Shown piece by piece: positions 7,562-13,063 of a stretch of DNA of 13,063 nucleotides. Source of the stretch: Psychrobacter sp. GTDB lineage: Bacteria > Pseudomonadota > Gammaproteobacteria > Pseudomonadales > Moraxellaceae. Below the pieces are notes generated by a model, which searched no databases, was not told the DNA's origin, and saw nothing but the letters and a program-made list of their open reading frames with translations. The stretch covers positions 1 to 13,063 of the forward strand of contig JAAXIL010000202.1 in assembly GCA_012270355.1 (NCBI GenBank). Reading direction: 5' to 3'. A program made the translations under genes and the position numbers. Position 1 is the stretch's first letter; each line of letters begins with the position of its first letter.

Positions 7562-7596
7562 TGTGTTCAATCTAAACGTTTTAGTTTGTGATGGCG

Positions 7597-7791
7597 TCAA
7601 CATATCATATCATTCAAATCACGCATCAATACTCGTCGTCGATCGACCAGCAAAACTCGTCGATTTTCTAAATCCAAATCGACCCCTTCCATGCGTCAGC
7701 GTCTATTTAAGCTAACCATTGTCCCGCCAGCCATGTACCAACCAATGTCTTGATCGGCTAAACTGACTAAATAATGGTAGCGGGTAGCTGG
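7597..7791 (-). other. possible gene remnant between the RCK pseudogene and the DUF2905 gene
   Basis: The roughly 230-bp stretch between 7562 and 7794 holds no intact gene. On the minus strand, directly after the DUF2905 stop codons and in the same frame, 31 codons (RYHYLVSLADQDIGWYMAGG region) run to TGA 7696-7698, then 31 codons from ATG 7692 (LDLENRRVLLVDRRRVLMRD region) run to TGA 7597-7599. The composition looks protein-like, but the second half owes much of it to repeated TCGTCGA words on the plus strand. I do not recognise a family. It may be the tail of a decayed gene or chance. Confidence 0.2.
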
Positions 7792-7794
7792 TTA

Positions 7795-8010
7795 CTAGCG
7801 ACGCATAAACAAATTGAGCAAAATGCTACCCACGATGCTGATAATAATCATGGTGACAATCGGAAAATAAACCCGAACATTGCCAGAGTCTGATCGATAT
7901 GCCACATCGCCAGGCATCTTACCAAACCAGCCAAAGGCGTTTGGAAATAGCATCAAAATTATGCCAATGGCGAGAATAATCAGTCCGAGTATGATAAAAA
8001 TTTTAGCCAT
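7795..8010 (-). CDS. small DUF2905 family inner-membrane protein
   Basis: A 71-residue protein with two hydrophobic segments, about 4-24 (FIILGLIILAIGIILML) and about 48-68 (PIVTMIIISIVGSILLNLF), separated by a short loop with the motif GKMPGDVAYRSDSGNVRVYFP. The order TM - G+hPGD - YFP - TM is the signature of the DUF2905 family (60-80 residues), whose function is unknown. AAGGAA (8021-8016) lies 5 nt before the ATG and overlaps the stop codon of the upstream lipoprotein gene, with 9 bp between the two, so the pair is co-transcribed and probably translationally coupled. Confidence 0.85.
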   Translation of the reverse strand: MAKIFIILGLIILAIGIILMLFPNAFGWFGKMPGDVAYRSDSGNVRVYFPIVTMIIISIVGSILLNLFMRR

Positions 8011-8019
8011 GGTTATTCC

Positions 8020-8415
8020 TTATTGACAACGAAACGTGATGTTGAATTCATAATCATCATCACGGCTAAGATTTGGGGCTTTGCGACCCAGAACCGCACC
8101 AACCACTGTGGTCGCTTGCTGAACCATGCGTCCCGTTGATTCGTCGAACACCCCGTTATATTGGAAACCATCTGTCAACACAATAGGCTGACGCATCCCG
8201 CAAGTTTTTTTGGCACTGGTTAAGGCATTTTGTTGAGCGATGATTTTGGTTTTGCCAAGCCCTGTGGTTTCAAAAACCGAGTTTTCTCGTTGCATCACGG
8301 GTGAGGTGGGAGTGCTTTGGCAAGCACTTAAGCCAACAAGGCTGGCTAATAACCCTGCTGATATGATAGTGAGGCGAGTTGAGCGGTTTGCTCGATTACG
8401 ATTGAATAAAGACAT
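8020..8415 (-). CDS. small predicted outer-membrane lipoprotein, function unknown
   Basis: A 131-residue protein with a lipoprotein signal peptide: basic start (NRNRANRSTR), hydrophobic stretch, and lipobox LSAC with the lipidated Cys at residue 32. Q and S follow the Cys, so there is no Asp at +2 and outer-membrane sorting is expected. The mature part has two more cysteines (in KKTCGMRQ and the terminal FRCQ) that could form a disulphide, and a GLGKTKIIAQQNALTSAKKTC segment resembling short lipoproteins whose residues are indexed as 'A..A...C' helices. I do not recognise a named family. The frame is open up to 8490, but ATG 8415 is preferred because AGGA (8426-8423) lies 7 nt upstream and it gives a normal signal peptide. 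First gene of a unit with the DUF2905 gene. Confidence 0.75.
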   Translation of the reverse strand: MSLFNRNRANRSTRLTIISAGLLASLVGLSACQSTPTSPVMQRENSVFETTGLGKTKIIAQQNALTSAKKTCGMRQPIVLTDGFQYNGVFDESTGRMVQQATTVVGAVLGRKAPNLSRDDDYEFNITFRCQ

Positions 8416-8454
8416 AGCCATATCCTGCGTAAAATTCATGATAAACTTGCATTC

Positions 8455-8482
8455 ATTATAAGTTGTATTAATGATGGGTCTA
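8455..8482 (-). promoter_or_regulatory. candidate promoter of the lipoprotein-DUF2905 unit
   Basis: On the minus strand TATAAT (8460-8455) is a perfect -10 element, with TAGACC (8482-8477, four of six consensus bases) 16 bp upstream. Its position about 40 bp before ATG 8415 supports that start over the one at 8490, which would lie upstream of the promoter. Confidence 0.55.
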
Positions 8483-8542
8483 TACGACATTTGTTAGCCG
8501 ATTGTCTAAATGTTACCGCTTGCCATGTTGTTATTTATTTGA

Positions 8543-8626
8543 GACTACTTATTAAAAGCTACTTATAAGAGACCATGTATTAAAAACCACTTCTAAGAAG
8601 CTATATTTAAAAAACCATATCTAGTC
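8543..8626. repeat. three imperfect 28-bp tandem repeats in the divergent intergenic region
   Basis: Three adjacent 28-bp units occupy 8543-8570, 8571-8598 and 8599-8626. The first two agree at 22 of 28 positions, sharing GAC at the start, TATTAAAA in the middle and TAAGA at the end; the third is more diverged but keeps the TTAAAAA core and spacing. Each unit is itself roughly two half-units of 15 and 13 bp. The array ends 14 bp before the alpha/beta hydrolase ATG and lies upstream of the divergent lipoprotein promoter. No coding frame explains it. Confidence 0.7.
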
Positions 8627-8640
8627 AAACTGTCAAACCT

Positions 8641-9312
8641 ATGCCAAGACCCAAACCCCAAACCTATTTAATTGAAGCCCCCGCAGGCAAGCTCGAAGTC
8701 GAAGCCTTGTGGCAAAACGACGACCCGCAAGATGCCAATACCGATACCCTCGCTTTGCTATGTCACCCGCACCCCTTGATGGATGGCACGATGACCAATA
8801 AGGTTGTTACAACCATGTTTCGTTTTGCTAGAGACAATGGCATGCACGCCATCCGTTTTAATTTTCGTGGGGTAGGGCAGTCCACTGGTGAGCATGATTA
8901 CGCCCGTGGTGAGATCGATGATGCGATGACGGTTCTACAATGGGCAAGCGGTCTAACACCTGCCCGCAAGTTATGGCTGGGTGGTTTTTCGTTTGGGGGG
9001 TACATTACTGGGCGAGTAGCCGAACAGATGACGCAAACCCCGCATGTTTGGGGGCTCAGTGATTTTGAACTTAAAAAAGTGGCTCTTATTGCCCCCTCAG
9101 TGGAAAAAGAAGACGTGAGTGACTTGGAACTGCCGACTGAGAAAACGCTGATGATTTATGGCGATGCCGATGAGGTGATCGCCCCTGCCAGCATGGCAAA
9201 ATTTGCCGTTGATAAAGGCATTGAAAGACATATTATTAAACATGCCAGCCATTTTTTTCACGGACAGTTGGGTGAGTTAAAAGACATTTTAAACGAGTTT
9301 GCTCAACCATAA
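8641..9312 (+). CDS. predicted alpha/beta hydrolase (COG2945-like), substrate unknown
   Basis: A 223-residue cytoplasmic alpha/beta-hydrolase of the short family that has HPHP near the start. Visible elements: LLCHPHPLMDGTMTNKV (39-55) containing the oxyanion-region HPHP, NFRGVGQSTG (74-83), nucleophile elbow GFSFGG with S117, acid D177 in YGDADEVI, and catalytic H204 in HASHFFHG. The triad is complete, so an esterase, thioesterase or similar hydrolase is expected, but the substrate cannot be deduced. The ATG has no clear Shine-Dalgarno sequence and sits right after the 28-bp repeat array, where its promoter should be. zapE starts 46 bp downstream with no terminator between, so the two may be co-transcribed. 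Confidence 0.88.
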   Translation: MPRPKPQTYLIEAPAGKLEVEALWQNDDPQDANTDTLALLCHPHPLMDGTMTNKVVTTMFRFARDNGMHAIRFNFRGVGQSTGEHDYARGEIDDAMTVLQWASGLTPARKLWLGGFSFGGYITGRVAEQMTQTPHVWGLSDFELKKVALIAPSVEKEDVSDLELPTEKTLMIYGDADEVIAPASMAKFAVDKGIERHIIKHASHFFHGQLGELKDILNEFAQP

Positions 9313-9358
9313 ATTTTATTCGTTATCATTCATTTATAACTAATCAGATAGCTGTGTT

Positions 9359-10474
9359 ATGCCTACCCAAACCCCTTTACAAAAATATGAATCTGCCTTA
9401 GCGACAGGTGAGTTTAACGATGACCCGATTCAGCGGGAAGCCATGACCTACTTAAATGGCGTGTATCAAAGCCTTATCAAAAATTGGGAAGCCAGTCGCA
9501 GTATGTTCGGTTTTATGACGGGCAAACCGAAACCGCCAAAGGGCTTATATATGTGGGGCGGGGTAGGGCGTGGTAAAACGTGGATGATGGATATGTTTTA
9601 TGAATCCATTCCGTTTCGTCGCAAAATGCGAATGCACTTTCATCATTTCATGGGGAGGGTGCATGGCGAGTTGAACAAACTGCAAGGTCAATCTGACCCG
9701 CTGGAAAAGGTGGCGGACATCATCTATAGTGAAGCAGTCGTCATCTGTTTTGATGAGTTTTTTGTATCCAATGTGTCCGATGCGATGATTTTGGGTGATT
9801 TATTCACCATGTTGTTTGAGCGTGGCGTGAGTTTGGTCGCTACCTCAAACATCGAACCGCAAGGACTTTATAAAGATGGGTTGCATCGTGACCGATTTTT
9901 GCCTGCCATCGATGCGGTGGTTCGTCACACTAAGGTCATGAACATTGACTCGGGGGTGGATTATCGCTTAAGACTACTCAAGCAAGCCGAGCTTTACAAA
10001 TCACCGCTCACCAAAGAAAATCACCATTGGCTCGCCAACCGCTTTACCCAACTGGCGAATAACCAAAAAATTAGCCACGAGCCCATCGAGGTTAATGGTC
10101 GCACCATTAAGGTTAATGCCCGTACCAAAACCATATTATTTTGCGAATTTAGGCAGTTATGCCTAGAGCCTAGGTCGGCATCGGATTTTATCGACATCGC
10201 CAACAATTTTTCGACCGTGCTCGTCGATAATGTGCCTGCTTTAACGGACGACTTGCGTGATCCCACAAGGCGATTTATTTATTTGGTCGATGAATTTTAT
10301 GACCGCCGTGTCAAATTACTGGTGCGTGCCGAACAGTCCATTTTAGACTTATATCAAGGTCAAAAGCTGGCATTTGAAATCGAACGCACTCGCTCACGCC
10401 TGCTCGAGATGCAGTCAGAAGAATATTTGCAGATGGAACATCGGTTAGAGACGGGCGAGACGAATTCAAATTAG
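9359..10474 (+). CDS. zapE: cell division protein ZapE (AFG1-like ATPase)
   Basis: P-loop ATPase of the AFG1/LACE1 family; the E. coli member ZapE (YhcM, about 375 residues) associates with the FtsZ ring and destabilises FtsZ polymers under stress and late in constriction. The 371 residues contain the family start (DPIQREAMTYLNGVY), Walker A GGVGRGKT (67-74), the MHFHHFM segment (92-98), Walker B VVICFDEFFV (127-136) with D132/E133, sensor-1 ATSN (161-164) and candidate arginine finger residues in LHRDRFLP (175-182). The C-terminal part ends in a helical tail rich in Glu and Arg. All catalytic residues are intact. No Shine-Dalgarno sequence is seen before ATG 9359. In many proteobacteria zapE lies near rplM-rpsI; that neighbourhood is not seen here. 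Confidence 0.95.
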   Translation: MPTQTPLQKYESALATGEFNDDPIQREAMTYLNGVYQSLIKNWEASRSMFGFMTGKPKPPKGLYMWGGVGRGKTWMMDMFYESIPFRRKMRMHFHHFMGRVHGELNKLQGQSDPLEKVADIIYSEAVVICFDEFFVSNVSDAMILGDLFTMLFERGVSLVATSNIEPQGLYKDGLHRDRFLPAIDAVVRHTKVMNIDSGVDYRLRLLKQAELYKSPLTKENHHWLANRFTQLANNQKISHEPIEVNGRTIKVNARTKTILFCEFRQLCLEPRSASDFIDIANNFSTVLVDNVPALTDDLRDPTRRFIYLVDEFYDRRVKLLVRAEQSILDLYQGQKLAFEIERTRSRLLEMQSEEYLQMEHRLETGETNSN

Positions 10475-10534
10475 TTTAATGTTCTTTTCAGAATAGCTAA
10501 ATAAAATATCAAATCAATTCATTAGCAAAACCGA

Positions 10535-10551
10535 GCAAATTCACCATTTGC
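10535..10551. promoter_or_regulatory. palindrome in the zapE-ald gap
   Basis: GCAAAT-TCACC-ATTTGC is a perfect 6-bp inverted repeat with a 5-bp spacer. It is not followed by a T tract, so it is not a typical terminator. It lies about 120 bp upstream of ald and could be a distal operator; this is inference. Confidence 0.3.
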
Positions 10552-10593
10552 ATTGAAACACTCAATTATGCTTGCCCGACAGTTTGGGTTATA

Positions 10594-10638
10594 TTGCAAG
10601 GATAAAACATAGGAATGTATCGCATAACCTATGGTTAT
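10594..10638 (+). promoter_or_regulatory. candidate ald promoter and operator palindrome
   Basis: TTGCAA (10594-10599) followed after 18 bp by TATCGC (10618-10623) is a possible weak promoter. Overlapping its expected start point is a perfect palindrome ATAACC-TAT-GGTTAT (10624-10638), and a second, overlapping inverted pair CATAGG/CCTATG spans 10608-10633. Alanine dehydrogenase genes are often controlled by Lrp/AldR-type or other amino-acid-responsive regulators, so an operator here is plausible, but the sequence does not match a regulator consensus I know. Confidence 0.3.
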
Positions 10639-10669
10639 ACCTTCCAAACTAACTCAAAAGGACGTGAGT

Positions 10670-11782
10670 ATGCAAATCGGTATCCCGAAAGAAATCAAAA
10701 ATAACGAAAATCGTGTCGGACTTCCGCCGAGTGGCGTGCATGCCTTAGTTCAGCGTGGGCATTCGGTGGTTATCGAAACAGGGGCAGGCAGTGGCTCTTT
10801 GTTTAGCGATGCCGACTATGAGCAGGCAGGGGCGACCATCGTTCCTGATGCCAAGTCCGCTTGGCAAAGCGAGATGGTTATCAAGGTCAAAGAACCGCTT
10901 GAGCCTGAATATGGCTATTTTCGAGACGATTTAACCTTATTTACCTACCTACATTTATCCGCAGAACCAAAGCTGACCGAAGCATTGGTTCAAGCTGGCG
11001 TGACGGGTATCGCTTATGAAACGGTGCAGCCTGCTGACGGTAGTTTGCCTTTACTTACGCCCATGAGCGAGGTAGCAGGCAGAATGGCAACTCAAATTGG
11101 CACGCAATTCTTGCAAAAGTTTTATGGGGGTAAAGGCATTCTGCTCGGCGGTGTGCCAGGTGTACAAAAGGGTAAAGTCACGATTGTCGGTGGGGGTGTG
11201 GCAGGCACTGAATCGGCTAAAATGGCGGTGGGGCTTGGGGCAGACGTGACAATATTGGACTTAAGCCCCAAACGCCTCAAACAACTGTCAGAATTGTTTG
11301 GCAACAACGTGCAGACACTCATGTCAACCCCACAAAGCTTGGCTCAATGCGTGGCTCAAAGCGATTTGCTGATTGGGGCAGTGCTGATTCCCGGGGCGTC
11401 CGCCCCGAAGTTAGTCAGCGAGGACATGATTGCTTCAATGGGTGAGGGCAGTGTGGTGTTGGACATCGCTATCGACCAAGGCGGTTGTTTTGCCACGACT
11501 GACCGCATCACCACGCACGACAATCCAACTTATACCAAACATGGCGTGATTCATTATGCGGTAGCGAATATGCCTGGGGCAGTGCCTCGCACCTCAACCT
11601 TAGCATTGTCCAATGCCACTTTGCCATATGCGTTGGCATTGGCAGACAAAGGCTATGTGCAAGCCTGCGGTGACGATTTGGCACTCAAAAAGGGCATTAA
11701 CACGCTTAAAGGTAAAGTGACTTATAAAGCGGTGGCGGATGCGTTGGGCTATGACTACGTGGCTGTAGAAGAGTTGCTTTAA
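10670..11782 (+). CDS. ald: alanine dehydrogenase
   Basis: NAD-dependent enzyme converting L-alanine to pyruvate and ammonium (reversible), used in alanine catabolism or pyruvate amination. The 370 residues fit the family (about 371). N-terminal domain starts [18 protein letters not shown]; the NAD-binding fold is [19 protein letters not shown] (168-186). Substrate and catalytic residues known from the Mycobacterium enzyme are all recognisable: R15, K74 (VKEP), H95 (YLHLSAEP) and D269 (DIAIDQGG). ATG 10670 is chosen because AAGGA (10658-10662) lies 7 nt upstream and homologues begin there; the frame is also open from an ATG at 10631, which would add 13 unconserved residues and place the start inside the palindrome. 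Convergent with ribF, with only 19 bp between the stops and no clear terminator. Confidence 0.97.
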   Translation: MQIGIPKEIKNNENRVGLPPSGVHALVQRGHSVVIETGAGSGSLFSDADYEQAGATIVPDAKSAWQSEMVIKVKEPLEPEYGYFRDDLTLFTYLHLSAEPKLTEALVQAGVTGIAYETVQPADGSLPLLTPMSEVAGRMATQIGTQFLQKFYGGKGILLGGVPGVQKGKVTIVGGGVAGTESAKMAVGLGADVTILDLSPKRLKQLSELFGNNVQTLMSTPQSLAQCVAQSDLLIGAVLIPGASAPKLVSEDMIASMGEGSVVLDIAIDQGGCFATTDRITTHDNPTYTKHGVIHYAVANMPGAVPRTSTLALSNATLPYALALADKGYVQACGDDLALKKGINTLKGKVTYKAVADALGYDYVAVEELL

Positions 11783-11801
11783 AGGTCTTATCGATGATGA
11801 A

Positions 11802-12962
11802 TTAAACGGCATCACCGGATTTTGCCCGCTCTAACCAAATGAGTGCTTCGTTCACATCGTTTTTAATCCCAGCCTTTAATGCTTCAAGGTTGGGATACTT
11901 TTTTTCACCGTGTAAAAAGTGCAAAAACCGCACATCCAATGTGTCACCGTATAAGTCGCCCTTAAACTTAGGAAAATGCACTTCCAATCGCCACTCGCTT
12001 GCCCCGTCAATGCTAGGGCGAGTGCCAATGCTCGCTACGCCAAACAGGCTGTTTGATCTGAGTCCTGCTAAACCTTGGTTATTATTATCGGCATTTCGAT
12101 GAAAGCCATCGGTCATCACGTCACCATTATCGTCCAACCTAACTACATCCACTGTAAATACCCCATGTAGTGCAGGTTTGATGCGATTTAAAGTAACGTT
12201 GGCAGTCGGAAAATCCAGCGTTCTGCCGATTTGGTCGCCAGTCACTACCTCACCTTGGATGGCGTAATCATAGCCAAGCAATGTATTCGCTTCTGCCAAT
12301 TTACCCGCTTGTAAAGCCTCACGAATGCGAGTTGAACTGATACGATCGTCCGTTTCATTTAGCGTATGATCAGTTACGGTATCAAGGTTCGTTACAGGCA
12401 GACCTTGTTTTGCCAAAAATTCCCCGTCGCCCGTGCGATCATGACCAAAGCGAAAATCATCACCCAATACCAAGCCTTTAACGCTTAATTGCTTGAGCAA
12501 GTCGGCAAATTGCATCGCCGTGAGCGAGCGAAACGCTTCGTCAAAGTTAGCAATCAACATCACATCTACGCCATACTCAGACAATTTGGCTTGTTTTTCG
12601 ATTAAGTTGGTGAGTCGGGGAGGGGCAGACGACACATCGCCTTTTAAGTTGGCAAAATACTCTCTCGGTTGTGGATCAAAAGTCATGAACACACTGGTAG
12701 CGACGTTTTGCTTTTCATTCAACCGGTTTAATTGCTCAATCATGGCTTGATGCCCACGATGCACCCCATCAAAGTTGCCGATGGTAAGCACATTGTTGGG
12801 CAAATGGTCTTGTGCTGGTTTAGACGAGTGATTTAGCGTAATGCTAGATGAAGATACATTAGCTAAATAGCCAGAAGATTTATCGCTGGCATCTACAAGA
12901 GTGAAAGTAGGTGTCGATGATTCATCGCTTGACGTGATGGTTAAAAATAAGGTTTGCATCAT
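11802..12962 (-). CDS. ribF: bifunctional riboflavin kinase / FAD synthetase
   Basis: Phosphorylates riboflavin to FMN and adenylates FMN to FAD in the cytoplasm. The N-terminal nucleotidyltransferase domain has LTIGNFDGVHRGHQ (59-72), TFDPQPREYF (94-103), GDDFRFGHDRTGD (167-179) and ISSTRIREAL (198-207). The C-terminal kinase domain has GRTLDFPTANV (246-256), with Asp where Gly is usual (GRTLGFPTAN), and GVASIGTRPSIDG, WRLEVHF and LYGDTLDVRFLHFLHGEKKY. At 386 residues it is some 70 longer than typical (about 310): a Ser/Thr-rich N-terminal extension of about 45 residues precedes the first motif, and about 30 extra polar residues (278-307) interrupt the kinase domain. Two adjacent ATGs (12962, 12959) are possible starts; neither has a strong Shine-Dalgarno sequence. 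In many relatives ileS follows ribF, but here the convergent ald does. Confidence 0.95.
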   Translation of the reverse strand: MMQTLFLTITSSDESSTPTFTLVDASDKSSGYLANVSSSSITLNHSSKPAQDHLPNNVLTIGNFDGVHRGHQAMIEQLNRLNEKQNVATSVFMTFDPQPREYFANLKGDVSSAPPRLTNLIEKQAKLSEYGVDVMLIANFDEAFRSLTAMQFADLLKQLSVKGLVLGDDFRFGHDRTGDGEFLAKQGLPVTNLDTVTDHTLNETDDRISSTRIREALQAGKLAEANTLLGYDYAIQGEVVTGDQIGRTLDFPTANVTLNRIKPALHGVFTVDVVRLDDNGDVMTDGFHRNADNNNQGLAGLRSNSLFGVASIGTRPSIDGASEWRLEVHFPKFKGDLYGDTLDVRFLHFLHGEKKYPNLEALKAGIKNDVNEALIWLERAKSGDAV

Positions 12963-13063
12963 AAAGGGATGGGTAACTTAAAATAGAAATTTCAAAAAAT
13001 GAATGCGAAAAAGCTAGGGTCTGTTTAGAATAGCCAACAAAATCTAACTACGAAATATAAGGG
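12963..13063. other. upstream region of ribF, no firm feature
   Basis: AT-rich sequence leading into ribF on the minus strand. A weak TTCGCA / TATTTT pair with an 18-bp spacer could be a promoter, but no element is convincing. No coding frame is recognised before the window edge. Confidence 0.2.

Noticed and set aside
7571..7590. CTAAA-CGT-TTTAG inverted repeat after the RCK pseudogene
   Set aside because: Only 5 bp of AT-rich stem with no T tract; too weak to call a terminator.
7640..7670. Repeated TCGTCGA words
   Set aside because: Too few, too irregular and too short to be a repeat array or CRISPR.
8416..8490. Longer lipoprotein start at 8490
   Set aside because: It would place the signal peptide about 56 residues from the N-terminus and start upstream of the TATAAT promoter element; ATG 8415 has AGGA at good spacing.
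10631..10669. Upstream ATG for alanine dehydrogenase
   Set aside because: It adds 13 residues not seen in the family, lacks a Shine-Dalgarno sequence, and lies inside a palindrome; ATG 10670 has a good site 7 nt upstream.
13014..13040. GGGTCTGTTTAGAATAG-like sequence near the right edge, recalling ends of some IS5/IS4-type elements
   Set aside because: No transposase, no partner inverted repeat and no target duplication are visible within the window, and the resemblance is too short.

Overview
The window looks like ordinary chromosome from a gammaproteobacterium of the Moraxellaceae (Moraxella or Psychrobacter-like). This is inferred from moderate GC with AT-rich intergenic DNA and from protein style: an Adk with a short, cysteine-free lid, a ZapE of about 371 residues, a single-chain RibF, and a fused ProX-ProW betaine transporter. 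There is no rRNA, tRNA, CRISPR array or complete mobile element.

Layout: a reading frame cut by the left edge (3-185, unidentified); a glycine betaine/proline-type ABC importer made of a substrate-binding/permease fusion (287-2443) and its ATPase ProV (2468-3319); a short spacer with a faint, frameshifted minus-strand remnant (3351-3520); adenylate kinase adk (3535-4188) with a strong terminator; a medium/long-chain acyl-CoA synthetase (4382-6061) with its own promoter and a 16-bp-stem terminator; glyoxalase II gloB (6221-7000); a clearly decayed KtrA/TrkA-type potassium-channel regulatory gene (7066-7561); a short possible remnant (7597-7791, minus); a two-gene minus-strand unit of a small lipoprotein (8020-8415) and a DUF2905 membrane protein (7795-8010); three imperfect 28-bp tandem repeats (8543-8626); an alpha/beta hydrolase (8641-9312); the zapE ATPase (9359-10474); alanine dehydrogenase ald (10670-11782); and, convergent with it, ribF (11802-12962, minus).

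Most genes are independent housekeeping units: nucleotide balance (adk), FMN/FAD synthesis (ribF), methylglyoxal detoxification (gloB), division (zapE), fatty-acid activation and alanine catabolism. The osmoprotectant importer is the only clear multi-gene machine. It sits a few kilobases from a dead potassium-uptake regulator, so two osmotic-response functions lie in one neighbourhood, one intact and one lost; any link between them is inference.

I found no convincing undescribed multi-gene system. The observations best worth a second look are the multiply broken RCK pseudogene, the 28-bp tandem repeat in the divergent intergenic region, the SBP-permease fusion with an unclear start and a ProV lacking CBS domains, palindromes at the acyl-CoA synthetase and ald promoters, and the possible antitoxin-like remnant upstream of adk.
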